DNA of 45,541 bases from an uncultured SAR86 cluster bacterium (GCA_902520495.1 CABYNW010000009.1:1-45541); one strand, 5' to 3'. Positions 22,269 through 28,545 are shown, numbered from the stretch's first letter. Numbers and translations: made by a program. Notes: a model not told the origin generated them from the sequence alone.

Positions 22269-23366
22269 ATGAGAATATTTTTCCTTATATCAATTTTCTT
22301 TAGTCAACTAAGTTTTAGTTCTGACAGCAATTATGTATTTGGATGGACTCAATTAGATAATCCAGATTTGATGACACCAAGAGGAGGAACTTCCTCAGGT
22401 CCAGATGTTGACTTAGATAAAACTCCCAATCCTTTATGGAAGGAAATACAAAATGATGAATTGACCAAATTTGAAAAAGACAGGTTAGCAATTCTTGCAA
22501 TGCAAGGCGAACATAAAATTAATTTTGATTTTATGGAGACAATGGGTTTCACTGAGGACTACATACCGCCAAAACCTTATCAGTCATGGGGAACAGAATT
22601 TGTAATCGCAGTCGAAGATGAAAAGGATTTCATAAGTCTGCAACACATAATGGTCATGTTCTTTGAACAAGATGATGGGACGATTTCAGATCCTATTGTT
22701 GTTAAACACTGGAGACAAGATTGGAAATACCAAGATAATTCAATTAATGAGTTTGTTGGAGAAAATACATGGGAAAGAAAAAATCTATCCTACAGTGATA
22801 GAAAGGGAACTTGGTCACAAACGGTTTATCAAGTTGATGACTCACCAAGATACGAGGGTTTTGGGGAATGGAAACATTTTTCAAACTCATCATCATGGAC
22901 AAGCAATGAAACAAAAAGACCTCTTCCAAGAAGGGAGGCGACCATAAGAGATGATTACGATATTGTTATTGGAACAAATATACACACAATTACCCCGAAT
23001 GGATGGGTTCATGAGCAAAACAACAATAAAGCAACACTAGACAATAAAGTTATTGCAAAAGAAATTGGTTTAGCAAGATATCAAAGAATAGAAAACTTCG
23101 ATTGGTCGGCAGGATATACCTATTGGGATGAAACTTCAGACTTTTGGAAAAAAGTAAGAGAAGTTTGGGGAGAAAAGACAGAAAAATCAAAAAAAATTAA
23201 AGTTAATTCAGATGTCGACGGTAATATTTTATTCGCACGATTGTTTGGATTAGCAGATGATTATAAGAACGGCAATTTAGATGCAATTGATAAGATAGAA
23301 ACCACAATTGATGAACATATTGAAAAAAGAGAATCTGGTTATGGCTACTCCGTTACGGTGGAGTAG
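22269..23366 (+). CDS. DUF6607-type exported protein with a glmS-derived C-terminus
   Basis: A 365-residue protein with an N-terminal signal peptide (MRIFFLISIFFSQLSFSS). The body matches my recollection of the DUF6607 family: DRLAILAMQGEHKINFDFMET, ISLQHIMVMF, VVKHWRQDWKYQ, EFVGENTWER, KRPLPRREATIRDDYD and NTHTITPNGWVHEQ-like blocks. Function is unknown; the family is exported and tryptophan-rich. The reading frame runs straight into repeat copy 5, so the last residues are YSVTVE and the stop is the glmS-type TAG. The start ATG lies just after copy 4, so the cassette is exactly one gene long. Confidence 0.8.
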   Translation: MRIFFLISIFFSQLSFSSDSNYVFGWTQLDNPDLMTPRGGTSSGPDVDLDKTPNPLWKEIQNDELTKFEKDRLAILAMQGEHKINFDFMETMGFTEDYIPPKPYQSWGTEFVIAVEDEKDFISLQHIMVMFFEQDDGTISDPIVVKHWRQDWKYQDNSINEFVGENTWERKNLSYSDRKGTWSQTVYQVDDSPRYEGFGEWKHFSNSSSWTSNETKRPLPRREATIRDDYDIVIGTNIHTITPNGWVHEQNNNKATLDNKVIAKEIGLARYQRIENFDWSAGYTYWDETSDFWKKVREVWGEKTEKSKKIKVNSDVDGNILFARLFGLADDYKNGNLDAIDKIETTIDEHIEKRESGYGYSVTVE

Positions 23367-23367
23367 A
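23349..23367 (+). repeat. glmS-tail repeat copy 5 (identical core)
   Basis: TCCGTTACGGTGGAGTAGA, identical to the glmS core over all 19 positions, and used in frame as the end of the upstream gene. The perfect dyad CTACTCC (23345-23351) / GGAGTAG (23360-23366) spans it. It is followed by AAGGAAACAGTGATTT, part of which is shared with copy 3. Confidence 0.9.
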
Positions 23368-23422
23368 AGGAAACAGTGATTTACACATAAAAATATTATG
23401 ATGAAAAAAAAAACTAAAAGAC

Positions 23423-23566
23423 ATGGAATGCAAAAAAGTTCTATTTAAAAAAAGTTCCAGTGAAACCTTCAATCTGATTCCTGTTGAGCATTTTTCCCTA
23501 AATTATAATACTCAGAAAATAATAAACAGAATAAAAAGCGCCATTGAATCTGGATGCTGTGATTGA
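23423..23566 (+). CDS. Possible small protein, 47 residues
   Basis: An open frame from ATG 23423 to TGA 23566 in an otherwise empty 277-base gap. It starts MECKKVLFKKSSSETFNLIP and ends IESGCCD. A terminal CC pair and a plausible amphipathic segment are visible, but there is no Shine-Dalgarno and no family recognised. It is reported because the rest of the gap holds nothing else. Confidence 0.25.
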   Translation: MECKKVLFKKSSSETFNLIPVEHFSLNYNTQKIINRIKSAIESGCCD

Positions 23567-23656
23567 TAGAAGAATGAAATTAATATTCATACTAATTTTT
23601 AAATATGTGTATAAATTTGCTATATTAAAACTTGAATATAATTTTTGGAGAATAAT

Positions 23657-23911
23657 ATGGCGAATATATATATAACAAGCAGAGAAAGAAATGCAGATAT
23701 AAAGGTTTGTGCCGTTAAAAAAGAAAGAGATGCTGATATGTCATTTTGGGTAGCAGATAAAGAAAGAAATGCCAAAGATGATGCTAAGTGGTTTTATGTT
23801 GATAAAGAAAGAAAGGCAGATAAAACTATCTTCTGGGTTGATAAGGAAAGAAATGCTGATCTTAAGGTATATCAAGTTACAAAAGACAGGTATGCTAAAG
23901 GTAGATTTTAA
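23657..23911 (+). CDS. Short-repeat protein (DUF6150-like), KER(N/K)AD repeats
   Basis: An 84-residue cytoplasmic-looking protein made almost entirely of a 13-15-residue repeat, with units such as SRERNADIKVCAV, KKERDADMSFWVA, DKERKADKTIFWV and DKERNADLKVYQV. The alternation of a charged turn, an Ala-Asp and a short beta strand suggests a small beta-solenoid or beta-prism. It resembles the DUF6150 repeat family as I remember it. ATG 23657 is chosen over an upstream TTG because GGAG sits eight bases before it. Function unknown. Confidence 0.7.
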   Translation: MANIYITSRERNADIKVCAVKKERDADMSFWVADKERNAKDDAKWFYVDKERKADKTIFWVDKERNADLKVYQVTKDRYAKGRF

Positions 23912-23968
23912 GAGAGATAGATCTGGTTACAGCTATCTCTTTCGATAATATCAATTAGGAGAATTAAT

Positions 23969-24163
23969 ATGAAAATTGTAGGAATATTATTAATCATTTG
24001 GGGTTTTGCTGATCTTGGTCTTAGTTGGGCAGGAACAGACTTATATTATGAAATTGGCATTGAATTATCTAATGCAATTTATCCATTTACACATTGGATA
24101 GCAATGGGCATTGGTTATGGAATATATTCAATTGCAGGTTCTGATGGGACCGAGCAGGAATAG
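23969..24163 (+). CDS. Small membrane protein, unknown
   Basis: A 64-residue protein with a hydrophobic N-terminal segment (residues 3-20, VGILLIIWGFADLGLSW) and a second one at about residues 40-57 with IAMGIGYGIYSIAG, and a short acidic tail. AGGAG precedes the ATG. It lies between the repeat protein and repeat copy 6. The glycine-rich second helix could pack tightly, but no function is suggested. Confidence 0.6.
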   Translation: MKIVGILLIIWGFADLGLSWAGTDLYYEIGIELSNAIYPFTHWIAMGIGYGIYSIAGSDGTEQE

Positions 24164-24210
24164 GCATTTCAATATTCATACATAAGTACTTATTCTCTGT
24201 TCCAAAATAC

Positions 24211-24229
24211 TCCGTCACGGTGGAGCAGA
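24211..24229 (+). repeat. glmS-tail repeat copy 6
   Basis: TCCGTCACGGTGGAGCAGA, 17 of 19 positions equal to copy 1. The GTT to GTC change is synonymous; the stop TAG has become CAG. It sits in an intergenic space between the small membrane protein gene and the protease gene. Confidence 0.85.
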
Positions 24230-24297
24230 AGCCTAACTTTTTTCAATCGGCAATGATCTGGTATTCAAAACCTGAATAATTTTTAGGATAATAAAAT

Positions 24298-24984
24298 ATG
24301 GTTTTAGCGGCGGGTACGCTCATAGTTCTAGTATTGATATTTGGACCATCTTTGTGGGTGAAGTTGGTTATGAAGAGGTATTCATCGGAAAAGCCTGAAA
24401 TGCCTGGTACTGGAGGAGAGCTTGCCAAGCATTTGATTGACCGATTTTCTCTAAAAAATGTGAAGGTAGAAGTAACTGAGCTAGGAGATCATTATGATCC
24501 GATTGAAAAAAAAGTTAGGCTTCTGCGAGAGCATTATGAATCTAAATCGTTAACTGCAATCGCTATTGCGGCTCATGAGGTTGGACATGCGATTCAAGAT
24601 CAGCAAGGTGATAAACGTTTGACTGCTAGAACAAAGATGGTCCCCGTTGTTGACAAGGTGGCTCGTTGGAGTGTTGCCATTATCTATTTATCACCTGTGA
24701 TAGGCATTATTACCAGACATCCACTGCCATTTTCTTTATTGCTTTTCCTTGGACTATCGGGTTTTATCGCTCGCATGATGGTTCATGCGGTGACTTTGCC
24801 AATTGAATTTGATGCAAGTTTTTCTAAAGCACTTCCTTTGTTAAGGGAAGGGAATTATGTATCGCAGTCTAACGAAAAAGCTGTTAGTCGTATTCTGAGG
24901 GCAGCGGCTCTTACTTATGTGTCGGCTGCATTAGCTGATATTTTAAACCTTGGTCGTTGGATGGTTATACTATTAAGGCGATGA
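24298..24984 (+). CDS. Neutral zinc metallopeptidase, YugP-like, membrane-anchored
   Basis: A 228-residue predicted membrane protease of the Zn_peptidase_2 (YugP) family. It has an N-terminal transmembrane segment (residues 2-20), the conserved GTGGELAKHLIDR, and the zinc site HEVGHAIQ at about residues 98-105. Two or three further membrane segments lie at about 130-165, and a downstream IEFDASFSKALPLL carries the third-ligand-type acidic residue. It occupies its own cassette between repeat copies 6 and 7, with three small membrane-protein genes after it. Substrate unknown; membrane protein quality control is a common guess for the family, not shown here. Confidence 0.85.
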   Translation: MVLAAGTLIVLVLIFGPSLWVKLVMKRYSSEKPEMPGTGGELAKHLIDRFSLKNVKVEVTELGDHYDPIEKKVRLLREHYESKSLTAIAIAAHEVGHAIQDQQGDKRLTARTKMVPVVDKVARWSVAIIYLSPVIGIITRHPLPFSLLLFLGLSGFIARMMVHAVTLPIEFDASFSKALPLLREGNYVSQSNEKAVSRILRAAALTYVSAALADILNLGRWMVILLRR

Positions 24985-25033
24985 AACAGATAATTTTATG
25001 CATATTTTTCATAGATCAAGATTGTAAATTTAT

Positions 25034-25138
25034 ATGATTGAGATATTATTTTGGAGTTTGGTAATAGTTACATGGATTGCTGTTGGCATGCATGTAATTA
25101 AAGAGTTCATAAGATTTAATAGGAGAACAGATGATTGA
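25034..25138 (+). CDS. Very small membrane protein, 34 residues
   Basis: MIEILFWSLVIVTWIAVGMH followed by a basic tail, KEFIRFNRRTDD. One transmembrane helix with an N-out/C-in charge pattern. Its stop overlaps the start of the next gene by 8 bases (AGATGATTGA), a coupling that favours real translation. No clear Shine-Dalgarno. Confidence 0.45.
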   Translation: MIEILFWSLVIVTWIAVGMHVIKEFIRFNRRTDD

Positions 25139-25541
25139 ACCAAATATAAAAAAACCCAGTCTATTTAGAAGAATCGTAATGAAGGTTGTAAGTGGCTGGA
25201 GAAGAGTAATGGACGTTAGATATAATCCATTAAAGTATATACCTGATCCAAGTTTGCAAACTTACTTTATGCTAGTTTTGTTCACTATTTGGAGTGCATT
25301 CTTCGGATTCTTGGCAGCAAACTATCTTGGATGGTTTGGATATAATACTATTGCGAGCATCATTATACATGTTGGAGTATTCTTACCGCTTGCATTCACA
25401 AACGCGATATTTGTTGATGCAGAGAGGGATGGCGCGAATTGGTTAAAGGAATGGAAAGAAGAACAATCAAGATACAAGCTAGTAGTAAACAGGCTGAAAA
25501 CTAAAAACTTGGTAATATGGAACCCAAATAAAGAGTCGTAA
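25131..25541 (+). CDS. Membrane protein, unknown
   Basis: A 136-residue protein with a basic N-terminal region (residues 1-40, including FRRIVMKVVSGWRRVMDVRY). Two transmembrane helices at about 47-68 (MLVLFTIWSAFFGFLAANYL) and 74-96 follow, then a charged C-terminal part with KEWKEEQSRYK. ATAGGAG precedes the start. Its stop lies four bases before repeat copy 7. No family recognised. Confidence 0.65.
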   Translation: MIEPNIKKPSLFRRIVMKVVSGWRRVMDVRYNPLKYIPDPSLQTYFMLVLFTIWSAFFGFLAANYLGWFGYNTIASIIIHVGVFLPLAFTNAIFVDAERDGANWLKEWKEEQSRYKLVVNRLKTKNLVIWNPNKES

Positions 25542-25544
25542 CAC

Positions 25545-25563
25545 TTGGTTGCTGTGGAGTAGA
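25545..25563 (+). repeat. glmS-tail repeat copy 7
   Basis: TTGGTTGCTGTGGAGTAGA, 15 of 19 core positions equal to copy 1. It is followed by the same TTTGGT that follows the functional glmS stop, so 16 consecutive bases (GTGGAGTAGATTTGGT) are identical between the two. That extended match suggests this copy preserves the original chromosomal downstream flank. Confidence 0.8.
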
Positions 25564-25570
25564 TTTGGTA

Positions 25571-25858
25571 ATGGAAATAAATTGGGTGACTTTAGGTTGG
25601 CTAATCGACATGATTCTTAATGGCTTTGTGTGGCTTATCATCGCAGCATTTTCTCTGTTATTAATTGATGTAACTGACAAATGGACTAGAAAAGCTGTTA
25701 AATGGATGGGTAAAGCTGATGATTTGATAAGAATATTTATAGAAAACTCATTTGAATGGATTCTAAAGAAGAATCTTAAAATACTCTCTAGCATTATACT
25801 GTTAATTATCTTTGGTATTCTTGCTCAACTAGAAATAATACCGAAGTTAATAACCTAA
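25571..25858 (+). CDS. Membrane protein, unknown
   Basis: A 95-residue protein with two strongly hydrophobic segments (about residues 12-31, DMILNGFVWLIIAAFSLLLI, and 70-88) separated by a basic amphipathic stretch KWTRKAVKWMGKADDLIRIF. The start is placed at ATG 25571, eight bases after repeat copy 7; a TTG six bases upstream is inside the shared repeat flank and less likely. No family recognised. Confidence 0.6.
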   Translation: MEINWVTLGWLIDMILNGFVWLIIAAFSLLLIDVTDKWTRKAVKWMGKADDLIRIFIENSFEWILKKNLKILSSIILLIIFGILAQLEIIPKLIT

Positions 25859-25873
25859 TATAGTAACCACTGT

Positions 25874-26236
25874 TTAAATCTCTACATCATATTTATCGGC
25901 CGTAGATTTTGCCATATCTTCATCTAGGAATGTCATATCATTAAGAACATCTATAAGATCATCTTTATCATCTTTTACATCACCATTTTCATCATACGCA
26001 GCTTCAATTGCAGCTGCATCAAACATTCCATAAGCTAGGTCATTATCATTAAATTTTGTACAAAGGTGATACCCAATTCTTCTTAAATGATATGTATTAG
26101 AAACATCTTCTTTTGCAGGATTAATATCCCATTCTAAACTTTCTTCATAATCTTCATGTTCTTTATATTTGGCCTCTACCTCAAGTAGCAATTCTTTTAT
26201 ATAATCTCTATTGGCTTGAAAGTTCTCTGGTTTCAT
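25874..26236 (-). CDS. Acidic protein of unknown function
   Basis: A 120-residue, very acidic soluble protein (DENGDVKDDKDDLIDVLND near the C-terminus) with a central YHLCTKFNDNDLAYGMFDAAAIEAAY block. It is the only clear minus-strand gene in the island and converges on the preceding gene 15 bases away. AGGGAGATAG precedes its ATG. No signal peptide. Function unknown. Confidence 0.65.
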   Translation of the reverse strand: MKPENFQANRDYIKELLLEVEAKYKEHEDYEESLEWDINPAKEDVSNTYHLRRIGYHLCTKFNDNDLAYGMFDAAAIEAAYDENGDVKDDKDDLIDVLNDMTFLDEDMAKSTADKYDVEI

Positions 26237-26312
26237 ATCTATCTCCCTATAAAATTTTATTATAGCAACTCACCAGACAAAGACTATTAAAAAACGAGGA
26301 TTAAGGGTCGGG

Positions 26313-26331
26313 TTAACTCCACTCTCCAGCA
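26313..26331 (-). repeat. Possible degenerate inverted glmS-tail copy
   Basis: On the reverse strand this reads GCTGGAGAGTGGAGTTAAC, sharing GTGGAGT and the following A residues with the repeat core, and it is followed by CCC as in copy 2. The match is short and could be chance. It matters only because it lies where the island seems to end. Confidence 0.2.
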
Positions 26332-26411
26332 AAGCAAGAAGAGCAGGTTGGCAGGGTTGTTATTTAAATTTTCCTTGGGATAATGTTTTCCATGTATATA
26401 AAGAATAATCT

Positions 26412-26657
26412 ATGAAAGAGAAAATTCAAACTTTTCTCAAAAATGAACCACTCGTTGTTAATGTAATAAATATATTTTTTACCTCTTTAATATTTTTACT
26501 TCCATTACTTTTCTCAATAGACGTAAGGTGGTTTTTTATTTTATATTTGTTGTGTATCGCTTCTTACTATTATTTTTTTAATAAGCCAATTTTTAAAAAT
26601 AACTGGGTTCTTATGCTTTTTTCGCTTGTATGTATTCTTTTACTTTTTAAATTGTAG
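26412..26657 (+). CDS. Small membrane protein, unknown
   Basis: An 81-residue protein with three hydrophobic segments (about residues 18-36, 38-55 and 62-80) and a short basic N-terminus. It ends two bases before the DoxX gene, so the two are probably one transcript. No family recognised. Confidence 0.5.
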   Translation: MKEKIQTFLKNEPLVVNVINIFFTSLIFLLPLLFSIDVRWFFILYLLCIASYYYFFNKPIFKNNWVLMLFSLVCILLLFKL

Positions 26658-26659
26658 CT

Positions 26660-27043
26660 ATGAAAAATTTATTAATAACTATCAGCCGTATTTTTTTGGG
26701 CCTGTATTTCTTATTGGCTGGTGTTGCGAAGTTTTTATCTTGGGACATGCATATATCACTTATGGAGGTTCATAATATAGAAATGTCCACAGTTTTATTA
26801 GGTATTGCCGGTGGGGCTCAGGTTCTCGCAGGTATGTGCCTTATATTCAATAAATATGTTGTTGTGTGTGCGCTAGGATTGGCAATCATGGTCTTAATAA
26901 TAAACCTCAACTTACACGACTTTTGGAATATATATGAAGGCGTTGATGTAAAGCATGAAACTCAGAATTTTATTAAAAACCTAGGTTTAATCATAGCTTT
27001 TTTGCTATTGGCTGCATCTAATATGAAGGACTCAAGAGACTAG
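26660..27043 (+). CDS. DoxX family membrane protein
   Basis: A 127-residue protein with four transmembrane helices. The DoxX-type signature appears as RIFLGLYFLLAGVAKFLSW in the first helix and GIAGGAQVLAGMCLIF in the second. Family members are linked to thiosulfate:quinone oxidoreductase, or to redox stress in some bacteria, but most are uncharacterised. It sits in a run of small membrane genes. Confidence 0.75.
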   Translation: MKNLLITISRIFLGLYFLLAGVAKFLSWDMHISLMEVHNIEMSTVLLGIAGGAQVLAGMCLIFNKYVVVCALGLAIMVLIINLNLHDFWNIYEGVDVKHETQNFIKNLGLIIAFLLLAASNMKDSRD

Positions 27044-27078
27044 TGCATAATAAAATAGCTTTGGTATATACTTAGCAT

Positions 27079-27126
27079 ATGTGTGATTGTTGTGATTGCT
27101 GCGAGTGCGCTTGCTGCTCAAAGTAA
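27079..27126 (+). CDS. Possible cysteine-rich micropeptide, 15 residues
   Basis: ATG 27079 opens a 16-codon frame encoding MCDCCDCCECACCSK, with 8 cysteines in 15 residues. TATACT at 27067-27072 could be a -10 box that would start the RNA almost at the ATG (leaderless), and a hairpin terminator follows at 27137-27169. No Shine-Dalgarno. CC-D-CC spacing would suit metal or thiol binding. Because it is so short it could be chance, but the enclosed promoter-frame-hairpin arrangement is suggestive. Confidence 0.35.
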   Translation: MCDCCDCCECACCSK

Positions 27127-27136
27127 AAAATTAAGT

Positions 27137-27169
27137 AATTCTTTAAGATAAACCCATAAAGAATTTTAT
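27137..27169 (+). terminator. Hairpin terminator after the micropeptide frame
   Basis: Perfect 9-bp arms AATTCTTTA (27137-27145) and TAAAGAATT (27157-27165) with an 11-base loop, followed by a short T-rich end. The stem is A/T-only apart from one C-G pair, so it is weak, but well placed between the micropeptide and the next gene. Confidence 0.5.
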
Positions 27170-27184
27170 TATCTTGTTGATTAT

Positions 27185-27355
27185 ATGACTTATCAAGCTC
27201 ATTTATTTATTGCTTTAACTATTGGCTTTCTTGGAGCTTTGATTTGCATTTCTCTTTACAACATGAACAAGCGAAGAGAGGCTCAAATTTTTACTTTTTT
27301 AACGATAGCCATGATGGCTTTTTGGATGTATGTAGCAACAAGCTACCTTCTATAG
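27185..27355 (+). CDS. Small membrane protein, 56 residues
   Basis: Starts MTYQAHLFIALTIGFLGALI and ends WMYVATSYLL. Two hydrophobic helices (about residues 6-24 and 35-54) are joined by a basic loop NMNKRREAQ, a helical-hairpin topology with the loop inside the cell. It ends ten bases before the SMR gene. No family recognised. Confidence 0.5.
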   Translation: MTYQAHLFIALTIGFLGALICISLYNMNKRREAQIFTFLTIAMMAFWMYVATSYLL

Positions 27356-27365
27356 CTTATAGAAG

Positions 27366-27692
27366 ATGAATGTTTACTTAATATTATTTGCTGCAATTAC
27401 TTTTGAAGTACTAGGAACAATGTTGCTCCCAGTTTCTCAAAATTTTTCAAGAATAGTGCCAACATTGATCTTGATAGCTTCATACGGAATATCTTTTTAT
27501 ATGCTGGCAATTGTTTCTCAAAAGCTTCCTTTGTCAGTCGTATATGCCTCCTGGTCAGGCATAGGTATTTTTTCTATAGCAATTTTGAGCTATGTTTTTT
27601 ATAAGCAGCCACTTAATTGGCAAACAGTTTTAGGATTATTTTTTATTGTGGTTGGCGTAACTATTGTGAACATATACAAAACACAGAGCTGA
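27366..27692 (+). CDS. Small multidrug resistance (SMR) family transporter
   Basis: A 108-residue protein with four transmembrane helices, the standard SMR size. The essential membrane glutamate of the family is seen in helix 1 (ITFEVLGTMLLP), and helix 3 has the VYASWSGIGI block. SMR proteins are dual-topology proton antiporters for cationic drugs, guanidinium or polyamines; the substrate cannot be told from sequence. Its stop overlaps the next ATG by one base. Confidence 0.85.
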   Translation: MNVYLILFAAITFEVLGTMLLPVSQNFSRIVPTLILIASYGISFYMLAIVSQKLPLSVVYASWSGIGIFSIAILSYVFYKQPLNWQTVLGLFFIVVGVTIVNIYKTQS

Positions 27693-28219
27693 TGAAAAAA
27701 TTTAAAAATTTAATTGTTTTAGGCCCATTAATATATGCAATTCATCACTATGAAGAGCACGTGATATTTAACTTTAGAGAATGGCGCCTCAATTATTTCT
27801 TGGACAATAATGCCATTGCAACAGAAGAGGTATTAATAAGACTCATATCATTGTTATTAATAGTTATTTTTATTCATTTAATTAAAAAAAATAGAGGCAG
27901 CGCCCATGTGGTCTTATTTTTTTTAATGACAACACAGGTTGTTAATGCTTTTTTTCATATATTTTTTAGTTTTTATTTTGCTGATTTCAGCCCAGGAGCT
28001 ATAACCGGAATAATTTTGTATCTTCCAATAAACTACTTAATTTTTAAAGCAGCGTTTAATGAAGGATTTATAAAAAGTTACCTCGAACTATTTTTAATAT
28101 TTATTGCTGGAGCAACAACGTTTGCCTTATTTGAGTTGCTGGGCCCCAAGGTGATAGGATTCACCATCTTATTATTGCCGCTTTATTATGTTTTAATAAA
28201 TAAAGTAGAAAATAAATAA
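27692..28219 (+). CDS. HXXEE domain membrane protein
   Basis: A 175-residue polytopic membrane protein with about five helices. The HXXEE motif is present as AIHHYEEHVIF near residue 17, and a second histidine lies in NAFFHIFFSFYF. The paired histidine and glutamates look like a metal or proton site, but the family has no known function. Translation starts at ATG 27692, coupled to the SMR gene; an upstream in-frame ATG inside the SMR gene is not needed. Confidence 0.75.
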   Translation: MKKFKNLIVLGPLIYAIHHYEEHVIFNFREWRLNYFLDNNAIATEEVLIRLISLLLIVIFIHLIKKNRGSAHVVLFFLMTTQVVNAFFHIFFSFYFADFSPGAITGIILYLPINYLIFKAAFNEGFIKSYLELFLIFIAGATTFALFELLGPKVIGFTILLLPLYYVLINKVENK

Positions 28220-28231
28220 ATTTTTATTTAT
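28212..28231 (+). terminator. Weak A/T-only dyad after the HXXEE gene
   Basis: ATAAATAAA and TTTATTTAT form a perfect 9-bp inverted repeat with a two-base loop at the end of the gene. A/T-only stems in AT-rich DNA are common, so terminator function is doubtful. Confidence 0.25.
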
Positions 28232-28277
28232 ATTTTATGATTATTAAGTTATTTAAATAACCATAGGAGAGCGAGCG

Positions 28278-28502
28278 ATGAAAAAAAATCTTATTTTTAA
28301 AATATTAATTATTGGCATTCCCACTTATGCCATGGCAATTATTACTAAAGCAATGGTTTTTACAATGCCGATGTTAGCAATCACAACAATCATAGCTACT
28401 AATATGTTTGATGATGGAAGGGAAAATGAAAATCGAGTTGATGAAGGGGATGGTATTGATGGTGGAGATATCGGTGATATCGGAGATTTTGATGGTGAAT
28501 AA
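28278..28502 (+). CDS. Small membrane protein with a gp32-like acidic tail
   Basis: A 74-residue protein with a hydrophobic first half (about residues 5-42, one or two helices) and an acidic tail DGGDIGDIGDFDGE. Its last residues and the downstream spacer are the same as those of the following gp32-like gene, because both ends lie in a 75-bp direct repeat. The gene is probably a chimera: a membrane segment joined to the duplicated tail of an SSB gene. TAGGAG precedes the ATG. Confidence 0.55.
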   Translation: MKKNLIFKILIIGIPTYAMAIITKAMVFTMPMLAITTIIATNMFDDGRENENRVDEGDGIDGGDIGDIGDFDGE

Positions 28503-28545
28503 ATTTACTAGGAAAAGACTATGAACAAAAATGAATTAAAAGAGT
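28471..28545 (+). repeat. 75-bp direct repeat, left copy
   Basis: Runs from the codons for the acidic DIGDFDGE tail, through the stop, the AGGAAAAGACT ribosome binding site and the ATG, to codon 8 of the next gene. It matches 29290-29364 with two mismatches, giving an 819-base period that contains exactly one gp32-like gene. Confidence 0.95.

Larger units (their letters stand above)
20184..26400 (+). mobile_element. Accessory cassette island anchored at the glmS 3' end
   Basis: The segment from the glmS stop to about 26400 consists of small orphan genes, almost all on the glmS strand. They are divided by six further copies of the 19-bp glmS tail at about 20968, 21880, 22245, 23349, 24211 and 25545. 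Copy-to-copy spacings are about 800, 910, 365, 1100, 860 and 1330 bases. No integrase, transposase or Tn7 tns gene is visible. The simplest reading is a stack of small elements inserted one after another at the same site. The right boundary is uncertain: after the last good copy there are two more genes and a possible degenerate inverted copy near 26313-26331. Confidence 0.65.

Noticed and set aside
22663-22947. 94-residue plus-strand frame inside the DUF6607-type gene
   Set aside because: Out-of-frame shadow of a gene with clear family motifs; no ribosome binding site.
20166-25563. Tn7 or a Tn7-like transposon at attTn7
   Set aside because: The target gene fits, but no tnsABCDE-like genes or Tn7 end repeats were found, and Tn7 inserts downstream without copying the glmS tail.
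20166-25563. A classical integron with attC sites
   Set aside because: No integron integrase or attI is visible, and the shared 19-mer is glmS coding sequence and not the usual attC R'/R'' boxes.
20166-25563. CRISPR array
   Set aside because: Repeat copies are 365-1330 bases apart with genes between; nothing like regular 25-40-base spacers, and no cas genes.
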